A stretch of 64,000 bases of DNA from Cannabis sativa (GCF_029168945.1 NC_083604.1:68526211-68590210); one strand, 5' to 3'. Counted from the stretch's first letter, positions 41,586-53,328 are shown. Made by a program: numbers and translations. Notes: a model not told the origin generated them from the letters alone.

Positions 41586-43806
41586 AACTGAGTATATGAG
41601 AGGGGTCTGAAACGTATTTTCTCAACATCGAGACATGGAATACGTTGTGCACTGCTGATAAGGCTGGAGGCAATGCTAACCGATATGCCACTTGACCTAT
41701 CTTCTCGAGAATCTCGAAAGGTCCTGTAAATCTAGGGCATAACTTGCCTCTTTTCCCGAAACGTTTAATCCCCTTCATCGGAGATACTCGTAAAAATACA
41801 TGTTCCCCTACTTGGAACTCAACGTCTCTGCGTTTCGGATCTGCGTAACTCTTTTGTCTGCTCTGTGAGGCAAGCATTCTAGCTTTTATCTTCTCTATCG
41901 CCTCATTGGTCCGCTGAACTGACTCTGGACCCAGGTATTTCCTCTCCCCTGTCTCATCCCAGTAGATAGGGGATCTGCATTTCCTACCGTACAACAGTTC
42001 ATAGGGAGCCATCCCTATCGTACTCTGATAACTGTTGTTGTAAGAGAATTCTATCAACGGTAGATACTTACTCCATGAGCCTTCAAAGTCCATAACACAG
42101 GCTCTCAACATGTCCTCCAATATCTGAATTGTCCTTTCGGACTGACCATCTGTCTGAGGATGGAATGCTGTACTGAATTTTAGCTTTGTACCCATTGCCC
42201 GTTGCAAACTTTGCCAAAATTTGGAGGTGAATTTCGGATCCCTGTCCGAAACTATAGACTTCGGTACCCCGTGAAGTCTTACTATCTCTCTGACGTACAG
42301 TTCTGCCAACTGATCCACTGTGAACGTTGTTCTAACCGGCAGAAAATGAGCAGATTTCGTAAATCGGTCCACCACTACCCAGATGGAATCATACAAACCC
42401 GTGGTCCTAGGTAACCCGACCACAAAATCCATCGCGATATCTTCCCATTTCCATTCTGGTAGGGTTAGAGGCTGCAACAACCCTGCTGGTCTCTGATGTT
42501 CAGCCTTAATCTGCTGACACGTGAGGCATCTCGATACGAATTCTACCAAATTCTTCTTCGTACCGCTCCACCAGAAGTACGGTTTCAAATCTTGGTACAT
42601 CTTGGTGGTGCCGGGATGCAGAGAATACGGGGTAGAATGAGCCTCCTCAAAGATCTCATTTCTCAGTTCCACACTGTTCGGAACACAAACCCTGGCTTTA
42701 TACAAAAGCATCCCACTATCTGACACTGAAAAGTCCTTGGCTTGACCAGCCAACACCTCATCTCGAATTTTCACTAACTCCGGATCTGTCATCTGAGCGA
42801 CTTTTATTCTTTCCAACAGATCAGATTGCAGCGTCAAGTTGTGAAGCTGACCTACCACAAACTCAATGCTGGATCTAACCATATCCTCTGCTAGCTGAGG
42901 TGAGATCTGAACCATGCTAGCTACTTGCCCGGGACCCTTTCTGCTCAGGGCATCAGCCACTACATTGGCTTTTCCGGGATGATAGAGGATCTCGCAGTCA
43001 TAGTCCTTCACTAATTCCAACCAACGCCTTTGTCTCATGTTCAAATCTTTCTGAGTAAAGAAATACTTGAGACTTTTATGGTCGGTATAGATCTCACACT
43101 TCTCCCCATAAAGGTAATGCCGCCAAATCTTCAGTGCAAAAACCACTACGGCCAGTTCTAAATCATGAGTCGGGTATCGCTGTTCATAATCCTTTAACTG
43201 ACGGGAGGCATAAGCGATGACCCGATCGGCTTGCATCAATACACACCCCAAACCCTGTTTGGATGCGTCACAATAGACTACGAACTTTTCCTTGTCCGAA
43301 GGCAAAGCTAGCACTGGAGCAGTAATCAACCTCTGCTTTAGCTCCTGAAAACTAGCTTCACATTTATCTGACCAGATAAACCGCTGATTCTTCTTTGTAA
43401 GCTCGGTTAGGGGCATTGAAATTTTGGAGAACCCCTCCACGAACCTACGGTAGTACCCAGCTAATCCCAAGAAGCTTCTGATCTCTGTCACTGTCTTCGG
43501 TCTCGGCCAATCCCTGACGAATTCAATCTTCCCGGGATCCACCTTGATCCCATCTTTACTCACAATGTGCCCTAGGAAGGACACCTGAGACAACCAGAAC
43601 TCACATTTCTTGAACTTGGCGTAAAGCTTATGTTCTCGAAGTCGTTGCAGTACCATTTGAAGATGTAACTCATGCTCCTCTTCTGATTGAGAGTACACGA
43701 GGATGTCGTCGATAAACACAATCACACAGATATCGAGGAAATCCTTGAATACTCTATTCATCAGGTCCATGAATGCTGCAGGAGCATTGGTTAGTCCGAA
43801 TGACAT
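41551..43806 (-). pseudogene. pol: Chromovirus reverse transcriptase, RNase H and integrase
   Basis: 751 codons without a stop, the longest intact frame in the window. It opens [20 protein letters not shown] inside the reverse transcriptase, with the catalytic FIDDILVYS at residues 31-39. RNase H shows [35 protein letters not shown] and [11 protein letters not shown]. Integrase has the HHCC zinc site ([29 protein letters not shown]) and the DDE core ([47 protein letters not shown]). The start is not natural: the true frame comes from upstream, where a TGA falls near 43870. Domain content is complete from here to the frameshift before the chromodomain. Confidence 0.93.
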
Positions 43807-44341
43807 AACCAGAAACTCGTAATGTCCATACCTAGTGCGGAAAGCCGTATTTGGAATGTCCTCCTCTCAGATTCTCAACTGATGATAACCCGAACGGAGA
43901 TCAATCTTAAAAAAGACCGTCTTCCCCTGAAGCTGATCGAACAAGTCATCGATCCTAGGTAATGGATATTTTATTCTTCACTGTCAGCTTGTTCAACTCC
44001 CTGTAGTCGATGCACATCCTCATAGATCCATCCTTCTTCTTGACGAACAAAACCGGGGCTCCCCAGGGTGACACACTGGGTCGAATGAACCCTATGTCAA
44101 GCAACCCTTGGAGCTGAATCTTTAATTCCTTAAGTTCAGCTGGAGCCATCCTATACGGGGCTTTGGAAACCGGATCCACCCCTGGTGCCAAGTCAATCAC
44201 GAAGTCAATCTCCCGCTGAGGTGGTAACCCTGGAAGTTCTTCGGGATAACGTCCAAAAATTCCCGAACCACTCTGATGTCCTCTGGCCGAATGGTGTCTG
44301 GCCGAGTGGTGTCCACCACCACGGCCAGAAACCCTAAGCAC
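43807..44341 (-). pseudogene. pol: Chromovirus reverse transcriptase N-terminal part
   Basis: [38 protein letters not shown] and [33 protein letters not shown] are in one frame ending at 43955. A single-base shift then gives [15 protein letters not shown] and [13 protein letters not shown], followed by an in-frame TGA before [18 protein letters not shown]. So one frameshift and one stop lie within 150 bp of otherwise normal sequence. Confidence 0.88.
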
Positions 44342-44920
44342 CCGCCGTGCAACAATTCTCTCGCTGACATAGCCGAGATCACCGGGATCCGAGATCCCTG
44401 AACTGAACCCACAAATACAAACGGTTCTTCACTTTTCGGTTGGAAGACCACCATCTTCCTTTTACAGTCAATGCTCGCCGAATATTTAGATAGGAAATCC
44501 ATTCCTAAAATAATATCAAATTCGACTAAGCTCATCTCTATCAGATCAGTGCTTAACTCTCTACCATCTATCCTGATCGGCATAGACCTAATCCACCTAT
44601 TGGAGATAACCAATTCTCCGCCAGGTAACAGGGTTCCAAACCCTGATTCATATCTATCGAAGGGTCTACCCAATTTACTAAAGACTCTGGCCGCCACATA
44701 AGAACGTGTAGCCCCAGAATCATACAGCACTGAATATAGCGAGTTGTTAATAGAAAGCTGACCTGTGACTACTGATGGGCTGGCATCTGCATCAGCCTGC
44801 GTGATGGCGAATACCCTGGCTGGAGTGGGTATTGCTGGAGCTCTCGGTGCCTCTGGTCGGAGCTGGGGACATTCCCTCTTGAAGTGTCCGGGCATGCCAC
44901 AATGAAAGCATCCCTGACCT
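44197..44920 (-). pseudogene. pol: Chromovirus zinc knuckle and aspartic protease
   Basis: The knuckle CFHCGMPGHFKREC (CX2CX4HX4C) begins near 44916, followed by PTPARVFAITQADADA. The protease active site is YSVLYDSGATRSYVA (DSGA), then [36 protein letters not shown] and [11 protein letters not shown] at the entry to reverse transcriptase. The frame shifts at about 44250, so the last residues are out of frame with the reverse transcriptase. The protease releases Gag and Pol proteins. Confidence 0.88.
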
Positions 44921-45133
44921 TTGCACTCGCCCCGATGGTGCCTCTTGCAGCTAGGGCACTCGGGATAGGAGAATCGGGTCTCAGTACCACCAGGATGACT
45001 CCCTCGTTGCGGTTCCCCCGAACCTCTTGTTCGACTCGAGCCACGGAAGCGATGGGTGCTCTCTTCCTCCGATCAATGGCCGAACCACTACTCCCTCGCT
45101 AAAGCCTAATGCGGAGGGGTAGGAGCTCCGCCA

Positions 45134-46040
45134 CTAACCGAGTACCGGGCCGATTCCCGACATGCACCCCACTGCGCCCTCAGCTCGCAGTGCCTTCTCC
45201 ACCATCTGAGCATAGGTGGTGCTGTCGTCGGTGGTAATCATCAGATCATGCCTGATCTTGGGATTCAACCCGTCCAGGTACATTTCCTTCTTGCTGAAGT
45301 CGGTCGGCACAATTCCCGAGGCTAACCTCGCCAACCGATCAAACTGAGTAGTATACTCAGTGACGCTCATGTTCTCCCGCTGGGTCAGGTGAACGAACTC
45401 TTTCCTCTTGGCGCTTCTGACCGCCTCATTGTAGTATTTTGCATTAAAGAGTTCCTGGAACCTTTCCCAGGTCATGGTGGTGACGTCATGGATCTGAGAC
45501 ACCATGTCCCACCACACCAAAGCGTCCTCCTGGAACTGAAACGTGGCGCACACCACTCTGTCGTTACCGGTGACACCCATGAAATTCAGGATTTTGGTAA
45601 TCACCGTCAGCCATTGCTCGGCTTTCATTACATCCGGACCTCCCAGGAATACCGGAGGTGCTTGCTTCCGGAACCGCTCATACAATGGTTCCAATCTATG
45701 GGCCGCCACCACTATCTCGGCACAGGCGGCAGGGTGTGCCACTTTGGAACTATGGGCACCGGAACCGCAGGAGCACCCCGCTCGTCTCAACCTACGAATC
45801 TCGAGGTCTTGTTCTTCGATCCGGGCTTACATCTCCGCAAACCGTAACTCCCGGGTTCCGGGCTCCCTGATCGGCTGGGGGAGCCTGGGCAGCCTGTGGC
45901 GGGTTCTCATCACCCCGGCCACGAGCCCTGCCTCGGGGACCTCTACCTCGGCCCCTAGCAGGTGGGGGAAACTGAGCTCCCTGACCTTGATTCGACCCTA
46001 TGGAGTTGCCCTGACTCCTGGTAGTCCGCCTGGCGTCCAT
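45134..46040 (-). pseudogene. gag: Chromovirus Gag
   Basis: Starts with the ATG at 46040 (MDARRTTRSQGNSIGSNQGQ), an Arg/Gly/Pro-rich N-terminus in one frame to about 45845. After a frameshift and an in-frame TAA comes a short coiled coil (ARIEEQDLEIRRLRRAG), then the conserved Gag core: PPVFLGGPDVMKAEQWLTVI, DALVWWDMVSQIHD, TWERFQELFNAKYYNEAVRS, KRKEFVHLTQRENMSVTEYT, QFDRLARLASGIVPTD, then MYLDGLNPKIRHDLMITTDD. It forms the virus-like particle. The frame is lost again before the zinc knuckle. Confidence 0.88.
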
Positions 46041-46302
46041 CTAGTTAGAACCGCCTGCGAAACCAAGAGTTGGCATATCATGTCGTATTCAAGGAGAGCT
46101 TACTAATGCCGCTTAATTTGGAAATTAAAAACGAAACATGCGCCTATTCTACTATCAGGCTACTAACATGCTTCCTAACAGGCTTTTCTTTTTCATAACT
46201 GAATAAAATAAACTACTAAAGCAATAAAGGCTTGCGAACCGTGAACCGAGCTAACCGCCGATGATGATTGTACATGTCGTGACGATCTTCGGAAGACAAC
46301 AC

Positions 46303-46318
46303 GGCGGCTACGATACCA
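46303..46318 (-). other. Primer binding site of the chromovirus
   Basis: On the minus strand, three bases after the 5' LTR, TGGTATCGTAGCCGCC. It resembles the tRNA-Met site TGGTATCAGAGC but departs from it after TGGTATC. Confidence 0.7.
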
Positions 46319-46321
46319 AAT

Positions 46322-48604
46322 TGTAACACCCTAACTACCTTAGGCGTATTACGTGATTTTTAAACGTACTGTGCAGCTCGTTGCTAATCAACGAGGTTTA
46401 TGGAAAAACGTGATTAATTAAAATTTTGTTTTTTAATTAAACTTATAAACCATATTACAAAAGACTCGGGATCCCGATTATAAAATCATTTACAAAAAGG
46501 TTTAACTGTTTAACCATTACATAAAAATAAAAGTCCTCTAACGACCAGTTACAAAAATTCGACCTTCTTTGTCACGAGGATCGTACGCTCCAAGCCTAAC
46601 CGCCCCGACATGTACAATCTCATAAGCTCGCTCACGGTCCATCAGCTAAAGCCTTGCCTTTACCTACACATAAACGTAAACTGTGAGTCGACAGACTCAG
46701 TAAGAAAAGCATAATAATACTCATACATAATGCTAACTGCCGTGTCCAACACGATACTGAGTCCCGCTACTGCCATGTCCAACATGGTACTGAGCCACTT
46801 CTTGCCATGTCCAACATGGTACCGAGTTACGAACGTTCATAGGGACGGTACTATTGACACGTAACAACCCGATCGGTCGAACCGGTCATACTCCGCCGCC
46901 GGTCATACTCCACTCGTACCGACGTGTTACTATATCCTCCCGATCGGTCGAACCGGTCATACTCCGCCGTTGGTCATACTCCGGCTCGTACCGACGGGAT
47001 ACGTCAATAGCACGGAACCACCAACCAAGTGTCGACTGATCGGTCAAACCGGTCATACTCCGGCCGTCGGTCATACTCCAAATGTACCGACGTGACAGGG
47101 TTGGATGGTTCGAAGCCAACATACAACTAATGTAATCTAATAGGCTTCCTACATGCACGCTAAACATGTAATCTACATATGCATACTGTTATACTAATCT
47201 TACCTGGATTCCGATTTCAGGTGTGGCGGTCAACCTGACTGGAACTGAAGCTGAGCGGCGGATTACTGGCTCCTAAACCATAAAAATCACAACGCTATAA
47301 GTGACACGCTAAATCACTTCCCGGGGACTAAAACTAGGAACTAAAAGTTTCCCTATCGATAAAAAGCATGGCAATACCCCCTAAAACATAAAAACGAGAA
47401 AAACTAGGGTCCCTGAATTTTCCCCAACCGGTAGACCGGTTGCCCAACCGGAATTCCGGTTCTGGAAAATTCAGAACCCTCATCCGGAATTCCGGTTCCT
47501 CGCAGGCAGCAAACCCAAATTTTCATAACTCGACCAATTCAACCCCAAATTGATCCAAACTTTCCAGACCTGTTCTATACCTTCCCTAGAACATTTCTAA
47601 GGCCTCAAACTAACCCAGAAATCACAGATTCAAAAATCACCATGTGAGCTCCAAGCTTTGAGTAAAAACTCAAACTTGGTTAAAGCTCACTCACAAGCCT
47701 CAAGCTAGCTTAGAATCACATAATCAAGCATAGAAATACTGCAGAAAACAAAACCTAGTTCATGCAACAACTACAGCCACCAATTTCTCAATTTTTACTT
47801 TGAAAACCAAACTTTTGCATAAGAAAATTCTAGCATGCTCAACCTAGGAATCATACACCACAAGTAGCTTAATTAACATCTAAAAATCATGATTTAACCT
47901 CAGAAATCAACAATCAAACTCAGCAGCAACAACATTCAAATTAACATGCATTAACTCATTTTTTTATCAAAAATTCCAAGAAGACCAAGAAGTACAAGTA
48001 AGAGATACATACCACAATCAAGAGTTCCTAAAAAGTGATGAATCAAGCTTGAAAAACCCAGCCTATGAATCCCCAATACCCAGCCGAAAAAGAGAGAGAG
48101 CTTTGAGTGTGTGAGTTTTGAAATTTTCTTTCTAATTTGACTAAGTGTGGATTTTAAGAGAAAAAGAGATTAAAAGGCATTTACCATATTATTTCAGCCA
48201 ACTAAAATAAACAAATAACATTTATTTTCCATTTCATAAAATCACAAGAGACAAAATACTAATGGGGCAAAAAGACCATTTTGCCCCTCCACCATAAAAT
48301 CACATAAATCATACTAAAGGGGTATTTTTGGGAAATTTTAAATTCCCGGCCATTCCCGACATTCCCAATGTCTAAAACCCGTCCCCAAACTAATAACATG
48401 CTAAGTTGTGATTTCTACTGAGCCAAACGCCGAGTTCCAAAATACCGGACACCGGAAATGCAAAATATAAAAACTACTGATAACATAATCATGCATTTCT
48501 GAATTCCATAAATAACAATAATAAATTATTTAAATAGCTATAAATAATTTCATAATTAATCACAATCAACTGATAATTTCCAAATTAACTAAGCGGGCTT
48601 TACA
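46322..48604 (-). repeat. 5' LTR of the chromovirus
   Basis: 2283 bp. The half next to the plus-strand right end (about 47290-48604) is nearly identical to the other LTR. The tandem-repeat half (46550-47280) shows many more changes. It has two CCGGAATTCCGG palindromes (47448, 47483) instead of three. Confidence 0.95.
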
Positions 48605-50025
48605 GTTAGGGTTGAATTACTTGGCTTTAAAAAATGAAAAATTAAATGATAAAGGGCAACTCTAGTGGGCAGCCATGGCAATATGGAAACAAGCCTTTCA
48701 CTTTTGCAACTTTCCTATTTTATCATTTATGTTTCCCATTTTCTCAAAAACTACCAATTTTCACATTCAACCATATAAATGTCAATTCTAACTACTTAAT
48801 AACTTATAATTAATTATTAAATAATATTGTCATTTATTATAATTATTAATTAAACTAATCAAAGTCTCTTAATTAATAAATATATCCTATAAACTCTTTC
48901 TTTACAGTTTCGCCCTTAATAAGTGATAAATTCTCAAATAGACATAGTCTAACTTGAGAATTATAATTGATTAATTAAAACCAATTAAATAAGTCTTACA
49001 TGTAATATTGTCTCAACTAGTGTGGGGACCATGAGTCTATATATCCGAGCTTCCAATAAGCTTTACATCTTAAGTTCACTGACTTATTAATTCTTCGTTG
49101 AATCCACGCATCGAACTTAGAATTGCACTCTCAGCTATACAGAACGCTCTATATGTTCCACCATATAGATACGTCATTAATTATCCATTGTTATAATCCT
49201 AATTTGATCAATGATCCTCTATATAGATGATCTATACTGTAAAGGGATTAAATTACCGTAACACCCTACAATGTATTTTATCCTTAAAACACTTAACCCT
49301 GTATAAATGATATTTCAGCTAAGTGAAATGAGTACTCCACCATTTATTTTCGTTTGGTTAAGCTCGAAGGAAGTCATCCTTTACTTTCTATTCGTCAGAT
49401 AGAAGCCATAGATTCCATATTTATGTTAGCGCTCCCACTCAATTGCACTACCGTGTTCCCAAAATGTACGTATCACCCTGACCCAAAAGTAGGCTTAACT
49501 AACAAATCAAAGAACACGAATAACACTCTTGAGATTGAACCTAATCATATCAGGATTAAGATCATTTGATCTAGGATCAACTAAGTGATATTGAATTGAA
49601 TAGATATTACAATAAGTTTAATAAATCTATATCAAGGTTCAATATCGGTCCATTCCGATGCATACTCCATTCATCCAACCCAAGGTTTACTTTAACCAAT
49701 GCTCTAGAAAGAACATAGCATTTCTCCAAATGCAAGTAATAAACTCTGTTGTAGATTTTCATATCAGTGAAACCCCAGTGTTCTGATAAATCTAGGAATC
49801 TTTAATCACATAGTCATGTTTACTTTCCACTGTGTTGACAACACAATAAACATGATTAAGTATGTGAAAAGGGTTTGGATGAATTTATAAATCAAATAGA
49901 CAAATAATTGATAAGGTGAACCAAAACATAAACAAATGAATGAAAAATACTTATGTTTCTTTATTGATATTGAATAGTTTGGATTACATTGAAATAGAAT
50001 TTTATTTAGGGCATAAAACCCAACA

Positions 50026-51262
50026 ATCTCTTCACATCTAAAAGCCCAAACGACAGTGCCATGGATCATGCCATCACTGGAATTACTAGTCAGCTTTTTT
50101 CTGAACAATGTCAATTCCTTAATCAAACCTTCTCCCCTGATGAAGTTAGGGATGCCTTGTTCCACATGGCCCCTGAAAAGGCCGGCGCCCCTGGAGTTAA
50201 TGGATTCAATAATCAGCTTTATTAAAGAACTGGGATATTATGAGCAGTATCGTGACTGATGCAGTGTTGAGTATCCTTAATCGTGGAGCTGATTTCTCAG
50301 GTTTTAATACAACTCTTATCACCCTTATCCCAAAGGTTAGAACTCCCTCAACTCTCCGTGATATTAGGCCTATTAGCCTTTGCACCACAATTTACAAAAT
50401 TATTTCTAAGATTCTGGCTAATAGACTGAAACATGTCCTCAACCCCTTAATCTATCCAAATCAAAGCGCCTTCCTTAAAGGAAGGCTCATTCTTATGGCC
50501 CAAGAATTTTCGCATTCCATCAAGGGAAGAAAAATAGGAAAAACTAATTGGATGGCAGTCAAGCTTGATATGGGCAAAGCGTTTGACAGAGTGGAGTGAC
50601 CTTTCCTTAATAAAATTATGTTGAAACTTGGATTCCCTGCCAAGTTTACTTCCTTGGTCATGAACTGTCTCACCACTGTCACCTTCAAATTCAACATCAA
50701 TGGCCAAGCCCTTGACAATGTTGTTCCCACTTGGGGCATAAGGCAAGGAGACCCAATGGCCCCTTATTTCTTTCTCCTTTGCTCTGAAGGCCTATCCATG
50801 CTCCTAAGGCAAGCTGAATTGATTGAACATGCAGTAGGAATTAAAATTGCCAGAACTGCCCCAAGAATCTCCTACCTTCTCTTTGCTGATGATAGCATCC
50901 TTTTTTGCAGGTCCAACATTCAAGCCTGTAATGCTATAAAAGAATCCTTAGAGACCTATGAATTAGGCTCGATGCAACTTGTGAAGTTCAACAAATTCTT
51001 TATTTTCTTCTCTCCCAACACCTCCCTCACTTGCCAAACACTCATTCAAGATTACTTAAAAATTCCAGCCACCAAAAGTTTGGATAAGTACCTTGGTCTA
51101 CCACAACTCTGATTAAGGATGGAATTTGGACCTATCTTGACAAGCGGAAGGGTAAACTTTTCTCCAAGGGGGCTAGAGAAATTCTTTTAAAAGTTGTCAT
51201 TCAGTCCATACCTTCCTATGCCATGTCTGTGTTCAAGCTTCCCACTTCTTTTTGCAAAATTT
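50026..51262 (+). pseudogene. LINE fragment 2, reverse transcriptase
   Basis: Continues from 38610: FTSKSPNDSAMDHAITGI, SPDEVRDALFHMAPEKAGAP, then a frame change and TTLITLIPKVRTPSTLRDIR, PISLCTTIYKIISKILANRL, NQSAFLKGRLI and VKLDMGKAFDRVE. There a TGA at 50598-50600 stands where this enzyme normally has Trp. The frame goes on with MLKLGFPAKFTSLVMNCLTT, GIRQGDPMAPYFFLLCSEGL and the catalytic LLFADDSILFCRS. It differs clearly in sequence from the LINE at 30383-33785, so it is a separate family. It breaks off near 51262 beside the foldback element. Confidence 0.9.
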
Positions 51263-51277
51263 GTTGAAAGAGAGATG

Positions 51278-51910
51278 GTGTTAGGTTGTTTTTAGTATTA
51301 TTTTTAGGTTAATTTTTAGTGTATTTTTAATTTAGTTCTACTCTTGTTTGGAGCAATTTTACGCTTTTTATCTTTTATTCTTGCATATTTAAAATAGAAG
51401 AAAATTAGAAAATATCAAAGGAATAAGATGGAAAAAAGATAAAAAGATCTCAGAAAAAGATAATCTATAAAATAGAGAAAATTGTGCAAAAAAATAAAGT
51501 TGAAACTTCGAGCCTAAATTCGACTATGTTCTGATTAAATTTTGGAAAAAGTCAAAACATAAAAGTTCTAGATCTCTCTTTTGATATCTATTATATATGG
51601 ATCGATGAGAAAACATTTAATCAGAACTTTTATGTTTTGACTTTTTCCAAAATTTAATCAGAACATAGTCGAATTTAGGCTCGAAGTTTCAACTTTATTT
51701 TCTTGCACAATTTTCTCTATTTTATAGATAATTTTTTTCTGAGATCTTTTGATCTTTTTTCCATCTTATTCTTTTGATGATATTTTCTAATCTTCTTCTA
51801 TTTTAAATCTGTAAAAATAAAAGTTAAAAAGTGTAAAATTGCTCCAAACAAGAGTAGAACTAAATTAAAAATACACTAACTCAAAAATAATACTAAAAAC
51901 AACCTAACAC
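51278..51910. mobile_element. Foldback element (633 bp, near-perfect hairpin)
   Basis: The left arm 51278-51569 (from GTGTTAGGTTGTTTTTAGTA) and right arm 51623-51910 are inverted copies with few differences, around a 53-bp loop. It lies inside LINE fragment sequence. No coding capacity. No target duplication was found at either end, and part of the LINE (the zinc region) is missing, so a deletion may have accompanied the insertion. Confidence 0.85.
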
Positions 51911-51919
51911 TAAACGTGC

Positions 51920-52440
51920 CCAGGATGACATCACTGTCATCACTTGGACCCCCTGAAGCAGGTCAGTTTAAGCTAAATGTGGTTGGAGCAGTTTAGCAAA
52001 AGAGGAGAAACCAGGTGTAGGGGCTCTGGTTCGTAGCTCAGTAGGATAGATCATAGCTGCTTTTGCCAAAAGCAATCATGGTATGATGCAATCAAAACAT
52101 GCAGAAGCATGGGCGTTATTGTAAGGCCTACTCTAGTGTCAAAACAATCACATTTTAATTCACTAGGTGGAGACCGATTGTTTGAACCTTGTCAAAGACA
52201 TCAAATCTCAAGACAACATCTTATCAAAATATGGAGCTCTTATTGATGCTCTTAAAGAAGTGTTAGCTTCCTTTCCCACTATTTTCTTTTCACACGTCAG
52301 TCCTTAAAGGAATACAGTTGCGCACAACCTTGCCCAAATATCTATTGGGTTAGTTGAAACTTGGAGTTGTTTTGGAAGTGACCCCTACCCCTTGCTCTTT
52401 GTAGTTGTTGGGTCACTCTCCCCTAAAAATAAATTTATTC
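51920..52440 (+). pseudogene. LINE fragment 3, RNase H domain
   Basis: PPEAGQFKLNVVGAV at the start of the domain (the usual catalytic Asp appears as Val), then AAFAKSNHG-like and HAEAWAL-like stretches, CLNLVKDIKSQDNILSKYGA, LIDALKEVLASFPTIFFSH and NTVAHNLAQISIGLVETW. Several stops and frame changes occur. This is the usual C-terminal domain of plant L1 elements. It ends in AAAATAAATTTATTCAG before a (TA)n tract. Confidence 0.8.
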
Positions 52441-52535
52441 AGTTTTTATATATATATAACTATATTTATATATATATATATATTGGGAGAAGAGGGATTT
52501 CAATTTGGGACTCCTAGATAGTGTGAACACTTAAT

Positions 52536-53325
52536 CATTACAAAAAAATTTACTTTTAGTCACAATAAAACTTGTGACTAAAAGTAAAATAGCTGTGACT
52601 AGTTATAAATCAACATTCCTATGTTGTGACTAAAAAGTCTATGACTAAAAGTATTAGTCACTAAAATTACAATTTATTGTGACTAAATGTATTTTTAGTT
52701 ACAATACTTGTTGTGACTAAAACTAAATTAGTGACAACTTGTGTCTAAATAAATACTATGTTTTAGTCACAAGTAACTTTTTGTTGTGACAAAAAATCAC
52801 ATTTAGTCACAAAAAATTTATCTTGTGACTAAAAAGTTATCACTAATGACATGTTTACTTAAAGGGAATGGAAATTAATATATAGTATGATATTGATTCC
52901 CATAATATTATTTATTAGATTTCGAAAAGGGAGAAAGTAGTGGGGCCCACACAAAAACAAAAAGAAGGTTCTCCCCCATTCTATAACGAATATTTTTCCC
53001 TTTCCTAACTTAGTCTATTTTAATTTTAATTTTATTAATTAAAAATAAAAAAGAAAAATATGCCATTTAAAAATATATAAACAGAAAATAATTGCATGTT
53101 CTAATAATGACAATTTTGTTAAATTAAAGCATTCTGATTACCTTTTCTAGTTATGTAAACAAATAATATGATTCTGATTTTTTTCCGGACAATTTAGTAA
53201 ACAGCATTATAAAATATTATTTTCGATTATTTTCTATTTTAAACTGATTTATTTCTACTATTGATTATTCTGATTCTAATTACAGTTTTGCAAACGCACC
53301 GTAAAAGTAATTATTTTTTGTAGTG
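52536..53325. mobile_element. CACTA-like non-autonomous element
   Basis: 790 bp. The right end read on the minus strand is CACTACAAAAAATAATTACT; the left end is CATTACAAAAAAATTTACTT, one base off the CACTA motif. The 3-bp duplication AAT flanks both sides (52533-52535, 53326-53328), as the family requires. The left third (52555-52860) is packed with direct and inverted TGTGACTAAA units, like the subterminal transposase-binding repeats of En/Spm elements. No transposase gene. Confidence 0.75.
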
Positions 53326-53328
53326 AAT

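Larger units (their letters stand above)
39055..48604 (-). mobile_element. Complete Tekay/Del-type Ty3/gypsy chromovirus
   Basis: A 9550-bp minus-strand element inserted in the solo LTR, with an exact GTTAG duplication (39050-39054, 48605-48609). Both LTRs start TGTAA... and end ...TTACA on the plus strand. Gene order on the minus strand is gag, protease, reverse transcriptase, RNase H, integrase, chromodomain, as in chromoviruses. The long LTRs and the C-terminal chromodomain fit the Tekay/Del lineage. Frameshifts and stops interrupt the polyprotein, but the LTRs are nearly identical outside their tandem-repeat part, so the insertion is recent. Confidence 0.95.
38611..50025 (-). mobile_element. 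Solo LTR (about 1.86 kb), itself interrupted
   Basis: Outer ends TGTTGGAATTATTTTACC at 38611 and ...GCATAAAACCCAACA at 50025 form the LTR inverted ends TGTTGG/CCAACA. An exact ATCTC duplication flanks it (38606-38610 and 50026-50030). Minus strand is the likely sense: TGTTGGGTTTTATGCCCTAA is a common start of plant copia LTRs. Subtracting the chromovirus and one GTTAG leaves 1860 bp with no primer site, genes or second LTR. It therefore results from LTR-LTR recombination that removed the body of the element. Confidence 0.88.
38455..52440 (+). mobile_element. LINE split by later insertions (outermost layer of the nest)
   Basis: Three pieces of one plant L1-type LINE lie in order and orientation: 38455-38610, 50026-51262 and 51920-52440. 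The first two join exactly across the solo LTR: the codons for DIISKIERYFTDL end at 38610 and FTSKSPN starts at 50031, after the ATCTC duplication is counted once. The 51278-51910 foldback element separates the second and third pieces, and the zinc region is missing there. No poly(A) tail; the 3' end runs into (TA)n at about 52448. Confidence 0.88.

Noticed and set aside
44471..45102. Plus-strand open frames opposite the chromovirus pol
   Set aside because: They are shadows of the minus-strand protease and Gag coding sequence.
52027..52060. tRNA-like phrase GTAGCTCAGTAGGATAG
   Set aside because: The B-box (GGTTCGAATCC) and cloverleaf arms are absent, and the phrase lies in LINE RNase H sequence.
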